The notes under the pieces are model-generated. The model did no database searches and had not been told where the DNA came from. It saw nothing but the letters and a program-made list of their open reading frames with translations. Positions 45,290 to 57,363 of a stretch of DNA of 64,000 bases are shown in pieces. The stretch is from positions 5,088,268 through 5,152,267 of the forward strand of contig NC_067132.1 of assembly GCF_021347895.1 (NCBI RefSeq), read 5' to 3'. Made by a program: the position numbers and the translations under genes. The DNA is from Acanthochromis polyacanthus (taxonomy: Eukaryota > Chordata > Actinopteri > Pomacentridae). Numbering within the stretch: the stretch's first letter is position 1; each line of letters begins with the position of its first letter.

Positions 45290-45818
45290 CTTTGTGGGTT
45301 CTGTGGGTTGATGATTTGTCTGTTGATATTTTCTGTGAAAGTGCTTTTTGTTTTTTGATAAGCCACAATAAAAGACCCACTGACAGGTAAAGTGAACAAC
45401 ACTGATCAACTCCTTACAATGCCATGTTCTGCTGGGAAACAGTGGGTTCTGGCATTCATGTGAGTGTTGCTGTGACACATACCACCTAGCTAAACACTGC
45501 TGCAGATCGAGCACACGCCCCATGGCAACAGCATTCAGTAGTAACCTGCCACAGTAGGACTGCAAAAACTGCTCAGGAATGGCTCAAGGAACATGGCAAA
45601 GCGCACAAGGGGTTGATTCAACTTCCAAACTCCCCAGAGCAAGCTATGGTGGCCCACAATCCAAAGGATCTGCTGCCAAAGTCCTGGTGCCAAACAAACT
45701 AGGACACCTCCAGAGGTCCGTGTCCATGCTCCAACTGGTTAGAGCTCTTTTAGTGACACAACGAGGACTTGCACAATATTGGGCAAGTGATTTTAATGTC
45801 GTGGCTTATGTGTGTATG
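45290..45818 (+). pseudogene. internally deleted Tc1-like transposon
   Basis: The left end keeps CCACTGACAGGTAAAGTGAA near 45377. It is followed by the C-terminal part of a Tc1 transposase in broken plus-strand frames: AQEWLKEHGKAHKG near 45582, and DLLPKSWCQT near 45668, a variant of the family's LLLTSWCQ block. The right end TGATTTTAATGTCGTGGCTT (45788-45807) is the degraded terminal repeat. The N-terminal DNA-binding and first catalytic regions are deleted. The left boundary is approximate. Confidence 0.65.
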
Positions 45819-46474
45819 AAGAGTTCATTTGCAAAAACAGGTAACTCCATTTTCAGAAAACTCATTTTTTTATTGTTTACTTGAGATAATAATGATAATG
45901 ACACTAATAATTTATTTTTCTCTATTTTGTCATGGATTTTTTCTACTGAGTCAAATCCACTCAACTTCAGTTTGATTGATGTTATCTCAAGTAAACAATA
46001 AAAAAAGTTTTCTGAAAATTTATCAAAATGGAGTTTTCTTTTGTTCTGTTTTTGCAAATGAATTCTTCATATAAACTGTGAATTTATTTTGTTTTCTTTG
46101 TTTTCTTTGCTGAATTGTGTCATTTTTGCACTGATATATATTCTTGTTGGATTCTTTTTCGCGTTTTGTTGTTATTGTGAGTTTTGCCCTCGATTTTTCT
46201 GCTTTGTTGGGTTCATCTGAAAGGTGAATCATCATTCCAGTGTCATGTGGCTATACTCTGGAGCAGTTTGTCTTCAAGGACTGCTCTCTGAGTGGCTGTG
46301 TCCATCCTTTCCTCAGTTCTGACCAGTTTCTCTGTGCCTGCTGCTTAGAAGTGTCTTCATAGTCCACTGTAGGCCACTGAAAGCTTTACAGATGGTCTTA
46401 TGTCCTCATCTGTGCTTTGTACACACAAAGGCCACAAAGAGTTCTTTGGGCTTCATGACTTGATTTTGTCCTGA
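45819..46474. other. no gene; short inverted pair
   Basis: No gene. The stretch from about 45818 to 46070 contains an inverted pair: GAGTTCATTTGCAAAAACAG and TTTTCAGAAAA on the left recur inverted as TTTTGCAAATGAATTC and TTTTCTGAAAAT on the right, and TTGTTTACTTGAGATAA recurs inverted near 45984-46000. This is compatible with a small foldback element of about 250 bp. Confidence 0.5.
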
Positions 46475-46810
46475 CATTCATCCATCATCTAAACATCACT
46501 TAATCCTCATTACGGTCATGGGGGGCTGGAGTCTATCCCAGCTGACTGAGGGTGAAGGTTCACCTGGACAGGTAACAGTCTATCACAGGGCTACATATAC
46601 AGACACACAATCACACTCACATTCACACCTACAGACAGTTTAGAATCACCAGTTAACCTCAGCATGTTTCTGGACTGAGGGAGGAAGCTGGAGAACCTGG
46701 AGAAAAGCCACACATGTACAGGAGAACATGGAGACTCCATGCAGGAAGATCCCAGGCCAAGATGTGAACCGGGGATCTTGTAGCTGCAAGGTGAAAATGC
46801 TAACCACTGA
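46475..46810 (-). mobile_element. SINE, main family, inverted
   Basis: The plus strand begins with the complement of the tail (TTCATCCATCATC), followed by TCTATCCCAGCTGACTGAGG, CACTCACATTCACACC and CAGGAAGATCCCAGGCC, and ends in the degraded head TGCTAACCACTGA. The B-box region reads TGTGAACCGGGG on the plus strand. Nearly full length, diverged. Confidence 0.78.
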
Positions 46811-48812
46811 CATACACTATGAATTATAAGAGCTTTTGTACAAAGGCGTGTTTCTAAACTATGTCTAGTCACTTCTGTTTGCCACATGACTTCAGTCAAG
46901 TTCACATCTTTAGCAAACAAGATGCATGTGACCACAGCCTGTAAAGGCACAGCAAACAAAAAACAAAAAAACCCCAAAAAGATTAGAAGTTACTCAGTGT
47001 AGACTGATGGTCATTTCAGCCATTTGAACATACATAAAACACAGCAAAATGTATGCAAGATGAAAACAAACTTCATTAGTCCACTGTATATATTACTTTT
47101 ATTTTCCCATTGTCAGTGTGCTTTGTGATTTCTATCATCATTTAGCTACATTAATATTATTATCATATTTAAATTAGATAAACTACTCAACACTGGTACC
47201 AAACCAACTCTTGGCTGCATGCCTTTCCCCTACAACAGGTCCAGTTTGTCTCCCAGAACTCCCCCTTCATCCCCCTCCAGATACCCGCCTTCTCTACAAG
47301 GGCACATAATCCTCCACATGACCACTTGTCCTCCTTGTTCTAGCTAACATCACAGTTATCCTCCATCTCATTCAGTTCAGGAGCATAACTGATAACAGCG
47401 ATATGAAGCCTACACCTGTCCATGTGGATTTGGTCCTTTTGCAGCAGTGATGGACACCTGAGTATTTGAAAAACAAATTGGGCCCACTGAGCCTGTGGAG
47501 CTCTCTTTTTCCTTTTCTGATGGGTAATACAGTATTGAGAGATGTGCACTTAACTTAAAACTCAAATCCACCTAAGCTGTTATCTGTTCCATGTCAATGT
47601 CAGGCTGCTCTGGGGACTTCCATTAAAACTACAAAGCTCTGTTCAACAAGTCGTTTTCGGTTAATGATCTTATTACTCTGCACAATCCCGATTTTACTGA
47701 CACATGGTTAGATAAAAGCAGTGGAGCAAAAGCCAGAACAAAAAATCTTCACATTGCACTAATAGCTCCAAGCAAATTTAATTTAACAGATCAACATTTT
47801 GATCTAACACAGATCTCCGTTAGGCATCATCAGCGACATATCTGAAACAAAGAGCAAGCAACACGCAGACACAAACATCACTCAGGTTCTTCTGATTTGC
47901 TTCAAGGGGAGGGTCAATCTGATGTCAGACTGGATCAATCAGGCGTGCTGGATACTGCTGTGTGATACTACAACGGAAGGGACAATATATGCCCTCATGA
48001 AAATGCCCAAAACAAAATAATACCTTTAAAAATACACGAAAATGCATTCAACACAGTATATAAAAACACGAGCTGTTCAAAAGCAAAGCATGAATCGCAT
48101 AAATAATCCAGAAAACAAACTATTATGAGGAACTCACAAAAGCCATTATAAGAAAAATACATTTAAGAAACAGAAAACACTATATTACCTGCCCAAAATA
48201 ACTAGACAACAAGATGTGACAGAAATCTAATTCTGCAGCAGCTCTAAATCAGTACTCATTCCTACAACGGAGAAATCAACACAAACATAAACTGATACGA
48301 GGCAGTAAATAGCTTAAGGCCTATCTACACGAACATGGAATCATGTGTGACTGCAAAGTGTCACTTGCACCCCATTCTGACCTCCACAGAACCCTGAGAC
48401 AGCACCTGGATGCTGACAAGCATTGGTAATGGATGTTTCTATCATAAATGAAAGTCTCTGCTAACAGTGACAACCAGACTGTAACCTGTGACAGCTGTCT
48501 CCTACGGATGGATCCACTGAGCGCTGAAAGAGTCTCCGGTTTGATAGGACCATCCTAAACACTCCAACTGAGGGTCTTTTAGGACAGAAGGAAAAGAATC
48601 CACAGTAATGTCCTCACACTTCATGGAGCCAGCTCTTGATGATGATGATTTGTGCACTTCAAAGATCCATCGTTATGATCATTTCTATTTTCACTTGTCT
48701 CCTTTGAATGTCTTCATTGCTGTTTTAGGCAGGTACAGAATTTCTTGTTCTGTTTGTTCCTCTGCATGCTGTCTGGCAGACTGAATGTCATCGCTGCCTC
48801 TAAAATTCAATG
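46811..48812. other. no gene; possible Penelope-like or other repeat fragment
   Basis: No exon was supported. Around 47740-48010 the text (TTTTGATCTAACACAGATCT, CCGTTAGGCATCATCAG) resembles a repeat common in fish that I associate with Penelope-like elements, but I could not confirm a coding region or ends. Confidence 0.3.
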
Positions 48813-49096
48813 CATCCATCATCTACACTGTTTAATCCTCATCAGGGTCATGGGGGTGCAGTCTATCCCAGCTGACTGAAGGTGAAGGTTCACCTGGACA
48901 GGTAACAGTCTATCACAGGGCTACACATAGAGACAAACAATCACACTCACACCTACAGACAGTTTAGAATCACCTGTTAACCTCAGCGTGCTCAGCAAAC
49001 TCCATGCAGAAAGATCCCAGGCCCAGGTCAGGACACATACCAGGGACCTTCTAGATGCATGGTGACAGTACCAACCACTGAGCCACCTTGCAGCCC
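48813..49096 (-). mobile_element. SINE, main family, inverted
   Basis: Tail complement TGCATCCATCATC, then TCTATCCCAGCTGACTGAAG, GACAGGTAACAGTCTATCAC, ACACATAGAGACAAACAATC, and the head AACCACTGAGCCACCTTGCAG. It has an internal deletion between the AACCTCAGCGTGC and CTCCATGCAGAAAG blocks. This copy is the best guide for aligning the SINE fragment next to the 31-kb array. Confidence 0.78.
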
Positions 49097-49147
49097 TGCA
49101 TCTACTGCGTAAATGAAATTACTTTTGCTATCTCTATCCTGTCTTTG

Positions 49148-49965
49148 TAACTATCGCAGGGGTTACGTTCCTCCTACGATAAACGAAAATTTGCGAAATC
49201 CTCTAGCGGCCATATTTATTTTATTATTTCTATATATTTTACAGCTTTATAAACTCTCCTCACACACCACAGAGCAGCACAATGCAGCGATCAGATGTCT
49301 ATGTGAAATGGAGGCCAGATGCTGAAAGCTGCTCTACTGGAGACAGAGGAGACTGATGCTACGGTTGCTGAGCCAATCAGAGCCCAGCGCTGGACACTAC
49401 ACATTTTATTTACATATAATATTCTTTAAATATGTTTATATTATTATTTTTATACATTTTTGTATTGTTGAAAATTTTTTGGTCTAGAAAATGCTTATTT
49501 TATCACAAAAATGATTAAAATAATGTAGTGATTGCAGAGTCGATCGCTCTGTTGTGCTGAAATGCACCATGGGAGGTGAGAATGTTGGGGGTTTAGATGT
49601 CATTACTGTGGTTTATGTCAGTGCTCCAGTGTTATTAGTGTTTGTGGGGGTTTTTTTTTTATGTTTTTGTGGTTTAGTCAGCCTACATAGCTTGGTTAGG
49701 TGTCATGCTGTCAGGACTGTGAGTATGAAGTGTGTTTGATGACTTCCTGCCACATTTTTCATGATGCTGTTCTGTGTGTGTCAAAATAAAAGCATCTGCC
49801 TCTTGCAGAGAGCAGGAAAGGCAGATATCCTTTCTCCAGCCCAGTTATTCAATGTAGCTAGCCACAATAAGTGAGTAAAACAAAATTTAAATGGATTTAA
49901 AAATCCATGCTACAGTGAGACCCCAAAAACTGAACCGTGATATGGAGAAGGACAACTGTATATCT
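49148..49965. mobile_element. pogo/Tigger-like remnant
   Basis: The left part GCAGGGGTTACGTTCC and GATAAACGAAAATTTGCGAA, and the right end, which read inward is CAGTTGTCCTTCTCCATATC and ACGGTTCAG, match the usual text of vertebrate pogo/Tigger-type elements (PyATCGCGGTTC). The interior is AT-rich without a readable transposase. The two ends are not clear inverted copies, so boundaries are approximate. Confidence 0.5.
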
Positions 49966-49969
49966 GATC

Positions 49970-50536
49970 AGGAAGTTGGGCCCTTGAAAAACTTCACTAA
50001 TTAAAAGATGAACGTTCTGTTTCATGTTCTAAGATACACAGATGGAATGTATGGAACTATCTTCATGGTTGGAGTTTGTTTTTGGGGGGATGCTGATCAC
50101 AGGTCATTGTATTTATGGAGCCTTGGGACTCAGTGAAAAGAGTTAAAACAGTGGCTATATCTAGCATCAACAACATGTATGTTGTCTCTCAGGGGATCCC
50201 AGCTCTGGCCTTGTGGTTAAACAGTTCGTGGTCGCTTATTTGCAGTAACAGTACCAGGGGAAGGCAGCAGATGAGGCGTACGAAGAGAGGGAGCAGAGAT
50301 ATACTAAGCAGCTCAGGTGGAGCATAAAGCCAGAAGACCACAGTCACCGTGGGGCTGTTGGGAGCTGCAGATGTAGCCATTAGTTCATTCAGGAGGAAAG
50401 GGATTGGTCAGAGTCTACGTACAGTCACAAATGCACGCCCCAGAGAGGCTGAAAGTAATCCCCTAGAGATAGATGTATGGGACTAAAATATAGAAAATCC
50501 ACTCATGAATAAAATATAAGTGTGTGTTTTTTACAG
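49970..50536. other. no gene recognised
   Basis: No supported feature. Confidence 0.4.
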
Positions 50537-50713
50537 TGTCACGCTGCGGTGACAGTAGTGGAAAGTACTCCAGTATGTTCACAGAGTGCAGAAATATGCC
50601 TTTTAGTTAGGGATGACACAGTAAGTGCTGCAACATATAGGTGTTTGGATGCTTGTTTTAATATTTCAGAGATGTTTGCTGTTGATCCCCTGGATAAAAT
50701 CAATGTGGAGAGG
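50537..50713 (+). other. candidate exon, unidentified
   Basis: A 59-codon open stretch bounded by a strong acceptor (TGTGTGTTTTTTACAG ending 50536) and a strong donor (AGG|GTAAGA, GT at 50714). It has phase 0 at both ends, so a whole number of codons. The translation includes CHAAVTVVESTPVCSQ, YRCLDACFNISEMF and DPLDKINVER, with five cysteines and one possible NIS glycosylation site. I do not recognise it, and no flanking exon was found. The frame continues open past the donor to 50947, so it may be chance. Confidence 0.28.
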
Positions 50714-50719
50714 GTAAGA

Positions 50720-51379
50720 CCTCTAAAAGATGCAGACCTTGCAGAGAATCTCCCTCTGGGAGTCAAGATCAGACAAACTTGGTTCAGGACCACAGTTATA
50801 AAATGCATCACAAGAGTGGCGTGTTTAATGAAACAGGGGACAAAAAGTGCCTGTGACCTCTCAGTGAAATACTGTTTGGCTGCTGTCTCTGTGAAAAGGT
50901 TGCTGTTCTATGAGCTCAGAGATTTTTTAGTTGGCTGGTTTTATTGATATGTGTTAGGGCTGTGATTTGTGGAAAGCTGTCTGCTTTATTGGGGATGAGC
51001 TGAAGTAGGATAGGTAAATAGTGCTGCAATAAATGCTATTAAATTTGCTGTGCTCGTTTATGGTATGTATACATGCAGACCAATGACAACTATTTTTATT
51101 AATCGCCTCAAATTTTTTGTTAACGCATGACCTGCTACTTCAACATTCAGTTTACAGTTTCCTGAACCAAGTGCATCATCAGTCTTCTTTATGTGAGAAG
51201 GGCTCACTGCAGTCTCTCTGTTTGTCTGAGGTTTCACTAGTCACTCCTTATTCTGATGAAAACTCAGCCGAGGACTTCAGTTGGTCCATTTGAGATCCAT
51301 CTCAAATGGGGTCAACATTTTCCCCCCACTAAAGCCTTCTGGCTTCCCTTATAGTCAGAAACATGTTCTTTACAGTTGT
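50720..51379. other. no gene recognised
   Basis: No supported feature after the candidate exon. Confidence 0.4.
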
Positions 51380-53044
51380 TACAGTCAGGTCTACAAATAT
51401 TGACACAGTTTCCAGCATTTCTGCTCTGTACACAGCCACAATGGATCTGAAATGAAACAACCAAGATGTTCTTTAAAGTGCAGACTTTCAGCTTTATTTA
51501 GGGGTATTTACATCCAAATCAGTAGAATAGTGGAGGAATTACAACACCTTTTATATGTGTCCTCCACCTTTTCAAAAGACCAAAAGCAATTTGACAATTG
51601 GCTGTTGAGTAGTTCCATGGCCAGATGTGTGTTTTTCTTTCACTATATGAGGACCAGAGAAAAGACCTAGAGTTCAAGATGAACTCAATATGAAGTCCAA
51701 AGAGCTGTCACTATCAGTGACGGAATCCATCATTAGGTTAAAAAAATCAAAAGAAACCCATCAGAGAGAGCAGAAACATTAGGTGTAGTCAAATCAAGTG
51801 TTTGGTACATTCTAAAAAAAAAGAAAAAAAAAAAGAAAGAACACACTGGTGAGCTCAGCAATTTCAGAAGACCCAGAAGATCACAGAAAACAAGTGTAGC
51901 AGATGAAAGAACAGTCCTTTCCCTGGTCCAGAAAAACCCTTCACAACAGCTGGACAGATCCAGAAGACTGGGTCTGGCCAACAATTAGGAGGTAAAAGTC
52001 AACAATTATAGGAGACTTCACCAGAGTGAACACAGAGGGTTACACTACAAGCTGTCAACCATTAGTGAGAGTTTGCCAAAACAAAAAACAAAACAAAAAA
52101 AACACCTAAACAAGTTCTGGAAAAACATCCTATGGACTGATGAAACAAAATCAACTTGTTCCATAATGATGGGAATAGAAGAGTCTGGAGAAGGGAAGGA
52201 ACTGCTCAACATCCAAAGATACCAGCTCATCAGTGAAGCATGGTGGTGGTAGTATCATGTCCTGGGCATGTATGGATGCTAATGGAACTGGTTCTCTAAT
52301 ATTTATTGATGATGTGACTGCTTACAGAAGTAGCAGGATGAATTCTGAAGTGTTTCTGGTAATATTATTTGCTGATGTTCAGCCAAATGCTTCAGAATCA
52401 TTGGACTGAGCTTCACGGTGCAGATGGACAATGACCTGAAGAAAAACTGTGAAAGCAACCAAAGGGTTTTTTTAAGGCAAAGAAGTGAATTGTTCTGCAA
52501 TGGCCAAGTCAGTCAACTGACCTGAATCCAGTTGAGCTGCATTTCACTCGCTGAAGACTGAACTGAAGGGAAAATTCCCCAAGAACCAGCAGGAAGTGAA
52601 GACTGCAGCAGTAGAGGCCTGGCAGAGCATCACCAGGAACCAAACCCAGCATCTGGTGATGTCTCTGGGTTCCACACTTCAGGCTGTCATCGACTGCAAC
52701 CAAACATTAAAGTCAAAGTATGATTATGTTAGAACCTATGGGTTCTGTAAAGCGTCTTGAGACGATTTGACTGTAATTGACGCTATATAAATAAAATTGA
52801 ATTGAATTGAATTAGTTTGTCCCATTACTTTTGGTCCCTTAAAAAGATGGTGGGTTCAAATCAAATGTGTTGTAATTCCTCCACTGTTCACTGATGTTAC
52901 TGATGTAAATACCCTCAAATTAAAGCTGAAAGTCTGCACTTAAAGCACATCTCCATTGTTTCATTTCAAATCCATTGTGGTGATGTACAGAACCCAAATA
53001 CTGGAAACTGTCTCAGTGTCCAAATGTTTATGAATCTGACTGTA
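51380..53044 (+). pseudogene. full-length Tc1-like transposon with long inverted repeats, dead
   Basis: The element spans 51382-53042 (1.66 kb, the normal Tc1 length) with TA on both sides. Its inverted repeats are about 200 bp: the left starts CAGTCAGGTCTACAAATATT, the right, inward, CAGTCAGATTCATAAACATT, and both share AGTGCAGACTTTCAGCTTTA. In plus-strand frames the helix-turn-helix region (TRRSQKTSVADERTVLSLV near 51868-51925) and WTDETK near 52135 (catalytic aspartate) are readable, with many stops and shifts. A LINE tail was inserted at about 52728-52813. It cannot encode a transposase. Confidence 0.88.
52728..52813 (+). mobile_element. LINE 3'-tail insertion inside the Tc1 element
   Basis: GGTTCTGTAAAGCGTCTTGA, GACGATTTGACTGTAATTGA and CGCTATATAAATAAAATTGA, followed by TTGAA repeats, form the standard 3' end of a fish LINE. 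It is not part of Tc1 elements, so it is an extremely 5'-truncated retroposition into the dead transposon. The left boundary is approximate. Confidence 0.72.
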
Positions 53045-55319
53045 TGTTTACGTTGCTGTTCGTCAGTCCTGTGAATCCAGTCAGTCTCAGGATATAACGA
53101 TCTGCAGGCCCAGGTTGTGAAGTGGTGATTTTCTGGTGATTGTGAGGCTATGCTGACATCACCAGCTACAATATATTCAGGAGCCAAGCTACAGATGTCT
53201 CAGAAGCAGGACTCACTGGCAAACGGTGAAGAAACATTACAAAAGCCACACAAAGTGATGAATGCTGACTGGAAAACAGTAATTACTGAAACTGAAAGCT
53301 GTAATTTATTGATCAGCTCCACTGCTCAAAATCCAACAGTGCTCAGGGTGAAATTTGACAACAAGAGCTGATTATGATATACTCCCCACCCCCGATGATT
53401 TGTCTTAGTACAGGATCTCATTTGTCTTAGTACATTATACGTACTTACATTATGGGCTCAACTGCTGACACGATTACTGCTATTTTTTATTTCTTGTAGC
53501 CTAAGAAATCAACAGACATGCATTCAGAAGAGGCCTCTTAAACCCAATTCCCCAACCAACCTGGTTTAGCGAAAGATGCAAAACATTGAATTCTCTCAGT
53601 CAGCAGCCTTTATTTTTTCCATGTACAAGAAAAAAAAGAGTCTTGTGTATTCTATCTATCTCCATTTAAATGCTTTAAGAAATGATGGTTTCCTGGCCTT
53701 CTGTCTTTTATTGCATGACAGCATTGTACTCCAAAGAGCAGAACTTCCTGAGAGTTTGATGAAGAGTCAAAAGAGAGATTCAGTGTTGTCTAAAGCCGCA
53801 GTGTAGGCAGCTGTGTCCTGAGGACACATCCTGAGGGCACAGCCATTTAATCAACTGAAAGGAAAGGCCCTAATGGATTCTCCCATCCAAACACTGGTGG
53901 ATGACATTATTGATTAGAATCACCCATTAATCTGACTCAGCTCAGACCATAAATTTTTGTACATTTAGTCCCACATTAGTTATTTGTAGCAAAGTAAAAT
54001 AAGAAAAGCCATCATACAAAAAGGGATTCATGTGAATCCATGAAATAAGCTTGGTGCACATGTGTTTGCACTGAAATATGATATGACAAACAGTTTCACC
54101 TTAAAATGGACCTTCTGCAGGATCCAGCTTTATAAGCCCATACTTCATTCAAATGGCTCCCTGGTAAATTATTAAGAGTTTACTGAAATGCATTACATTC
54201 AGAAGAAGAAGATAAAGGGACCTTATGTCCAAATTATGACTTACTTTCCCGCACAAGATCCATAGGTTGTAATTACAAGAAAAGATTCCATTATCATGAC
54301 ATCAGAATCTCTTATTTGCAAGACAATGTATGGCAGAATAATAAAGCAGGGAGTGTATACCTTAGAACATGTCTGAGAATTGTAGATAGTCTGCAATGGC
54401 AACTAAACTACATGGGCAGTATTGTGCATGCAAGAAACATGTAGATGTAATCACCTGCAGATAAATGGAACACAGTCCTCTGTGCAGAGTAGAGAGTGGT
54501 ATAATTAGAACAACTACAGGTGTGTGGTGTCTGCAGATGTCTGTCTGCACATCCCAAGGGAGTACAACTGGACTTTGTTTCTGCAGAGCTCCACTGATTT
54601 ACCTTTTCACCTTGCAGTGATCTAAGAGTGTGCCCACGATCTTATACGTGTTTGTGACATCATCGTGGTTTGGTGTGGCTATGGGATGGGATGATGAAAC
54701 ACAACCTTTTTAGGCTGCTGTTAGCCAGCAGTAAACAGCACATAGTGTAACTTACTTACCCCTGTAGCCCACTGTTGGAAAAATACAGCATTGCGGTTAT
54801 ATGACACTGTCACTCAGCATTGCTGACACTTTCTGCAGGTGGAAACTTTCAGTAATTTAAAAAAAAATAAAAAATCCCAACAAGCATTTTTAAACCAAGC
54901 AGCACTACCAGAAGAGATGTTTGTCCAGCTGTTGACAGAGCACTGCCAACTACAAACAAGGTTCTGTATGAGGAATTTTGTAATCCATCAAGGTGACATG
55001 TTTTTCTAAAAAAAAAAGAGAGCAGACAGGCCAACTGGAATGGGAAAACAATGGGAAAAAAGTATGTGACAGGTTAGCAATTCTTCGTCAAAAGAGCAAG
55101 CACCATCTTTGAGTCTTGAAGTGTGTAGTTCTCTTTAATACATCCATAATTACACAAAGTAAACTAGAAAAGCACTCAGAGAGTCCAGTCCTCCTCCAAG
55201 GCTGCTCATTCCCCCATATGTCAGAAATTAAGTATTTATTTATTATTTATTGATGATCAGAAATCACAGTAACATGGAACATGTCCATTTAATTTAGATG
55301 TACCTACAAACAAAATGAC
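53045..55319. other. no gene recognised
   Basis: No exon, RNA gene or mobile element could be supported. The short frame at 53150-53371 begins right after the Tc1 element and lacks any domain. Confidence 0.42.
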
Positions 55320-55742
55320 CTTGTGCTGAGTACAGGCATGTGTTCTGCATGTGCACGTTATGTACAGATAGTGAAACACGTGACCTAAATATGTAGTGGG
55401 CGACGGGAATTGATGGGACTCACCCCCACAGTGTAATCAGCTGTTCCTTGGATCCTTTCTGATGGATAAGTCCTGATAAGTCCTCAGAGGTGGATTTGTA
55501 GTAGGATCACAATCAGCTGATGTAGTGTTCACTTGTTGTCATGGTTACAGTGACGCTGTGCCGCTATCTGGCAATGATACAGAAATCTTTGATTCATTTG
55601 TGGATCCAGACTATAAGCTGCATCACTGCCACAATCTAATCACTTGGTCTTTGTGTCATTTCTGACCTTCCTTAAGAAAATTCCACCCAAGTCCGTTAGT
55701 CCATTTTTGGGTAATGTTGCTGACAGACAGACAGACACAAGT
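55320..55742 (-). repeat. dispersed repeat, copy B, uninterrupted
   Basis: It matches copy A (7046-7472 plus 11468-11590) in reverse orientation. Plus-strand landmarks are TGTGTTCTGCATGTGCACG, CACGTGACCTAAATATGTAG, GGGACTCACCCCCACAG, GTCCTGATAAGTCCTCAGAG, TTGTGGATCCAGACTATAAG and GACAGACAGACAGACACAAG. It supplies the pre-insertion site for the 4-kb transposon: the single G-run at about 55432-55436 (complement) corresponds to the two G-runs at 7469 and 11468. Confidence 0.78.
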
Positions 55743-56077
55743 TGTCACTTAACCTTTTGCTGTAGTGACATATGATGGACAAAATCTGACAACATAGACG
55801 TCTAACCAGACACAAGTGAGATTTGCAGCTGTTTAAATGCTGTTTAATGTCCTGCAGCTGAGCAGCTAATTAGATATCTAGCCTCGTCTTAGCTGTACAC
55901 TTTTCCCTCGTGAATATTTGTTTAGTGAGTCATTCAACAAGCTGACACAGGACAGGATGTGTGTTCTCACTTCTACGTAAGATAAGATGGAAACTTTAGC
56001 AGGACAGTCAGTGCAGCTGTTGTCTGGCTCACTGTAAACATCTGCTCTGTCTCTGGTACACCACTGATACTCCAACT
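55743..56077. other. presumptive 3' flank of the candidate minus-strand gene
   Basis: No feature is recognised. If the candidate gene is real, this is its 3' untranslated region or flank. I did not find an unambiguous poly(A) signal in the right place. Confidence 0.3.
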
Positions 56078-56436
56078 TTATGTATCGTCTGAATGTCTGA
56101 ACTGAAATACTGTTTTTCGAACAGGATTGCCATAAATCACTGCAAAACTGATGCCCACAAGAAACCACAACAAAAAGCAAGAAATGTAAAATATAAATTT
56201 CTGTTTTGCTGTAGCAGACAAAATAAGTGAAATAGTATCAATCAAGTGTTTATAGTCCAAAGAAAATGTTGGTGCTGATTTAATATCATCACTTTGAAAA
56301 AGTTCCAGGTCGTTCCAGTTCAAGTCTTCACTTATTGTCACGTCTACAACTCTGCAGCTCCAACAGCTTCCCTCCAGCTCCCGTGTGGCCGGCACTCTCT
56401 CACTGTCGGGGAACATATCACACTTAAACAAGGCTG
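56078..56436 (-). CDS. candidate terminal exon of an unidentified tail-anchored protein
   Basis: The frame runs from an acceptor CATCTCAG|CA at 56437 (a NAGNAG site, so three bases may be skipped) to a TAA stop at 56080-56078, about 119 codons. It reads ALFKCDMFPDSERVPA, SCWSCRVVDVTISEDL and FQSDDIKSAPTFSLDY. A hydrophobic segment FIFYISCFLLWFLVGISFAV (56129-56197) lies 15-20 residues from the C-terminus, as in a tail-anchored or single-pass protein. Composition is balanced and no repeat overlaps it. The exon's phase fits the exon at 57240. I cannot name the gene. Confidence 0.42.
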
Positions 56437-57239
56437 CTGAGATGCCCAGTCACTGCTTTCCTAATACTCTCCTCCTCCTGCAGAGCACTGACGATGATAA
56501 ACAAACTGAGTATTCACAACACCCAGGCAGGGGCACCTGCCCTGTTCTCTGTTTGTCTTGACTTTGGAATCACCCTTCTGTTCAGATAGTGCTCAGTAAC
56601 CACTGAAATCACACCTCAACAGCCTTTGCAACACATTTCCAACCTTGTGCATATCTGTCAGTGATGGCAGAAAACACCTGAACCTCTGACTCTGTCATGT
56701 AACTCCAAAGCATACAGGTCTGCTGTCATCAAACCATCAGTGAGGATTTAGAGAAGGTTTGTTTATGACTCTTAAAATGCACACAGCGTACTGTAGCTCT
56801 GTAACTCCATGCAGAAAGATCCCAGGAAGGCAAACACCAGAGACCTAGCCGAAGAAGAGGAACATATTCATGCAGTCAGTCTGACTCATTAAAATTATCA
56901 AGCTAAAATACTGTTACTACTAAGAATAATAATTACTATTATTAATATTACACATTATTGTTATTAGCGCTGCTTGTGTGCATCAGTATATAGTAATGAT
57001 GTGATCATTCTCCTTATTATACTTTCATACTTGTACTCTACAGCCATTTTCTACTTGGCTTTGGTTTTAGAGGGGATCTGAATACCTCCTCCATCACACG
57101 CTATTCTGTGAGCTATCTATCTAACTGTGCAGCTTTAGATTGTATTAAAGTGTCTGAACTGTGTGTGAGCTCTGTAAAGACCAGCCAATAATCAGACATT
57201 CACTCAGACATAGAAGCTGTGACAGCACGGAGACATTAC
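56437..57239 (-). other. putative intron with a SINE scrap
   Basis: The sequence between the two candidate exons is 803 bp, GT at its 5' end (complement of 57239-57238) and AG at its 3' end (complement of 56438-56437). It holds a short SINE fragment at about 56797-56850 (TCCATGCAGAAAGATCCCAG), which is normal for an intron and does not touch the exons. Confidence 0.35.
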
Positions 57240-57363
57240 CTTTAACAAAACCCCAGAGTTCATCAGAAATATTGATTTCTGAAAGCAACCTCTCAGCCTG
57301 GCACCCACTGGTGTTCTGCTGCACAGAGACTACTTGTTCAACACAGCTTCTATCAACAACCAA
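57240..57363 (-). CDS. candidate internal exon of the same unidentified gene
   Basis: An open stretch of about 41 codons reads SCVEQVVSVQQNTSGCQ, ERLLSEINISDELWGFVK and ends AAA G|GTAATG, a usable donor with phase 1. The next exon supplies the two missing bases (CA) to make alanine, so splicing keeps the frame. The 5' boundary is not certain: a stop lies upstream near 57400, and two weak AG acceptors lie in between. No earlier exon was found within the window. No domain is recognised. Confidence 0.35.
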
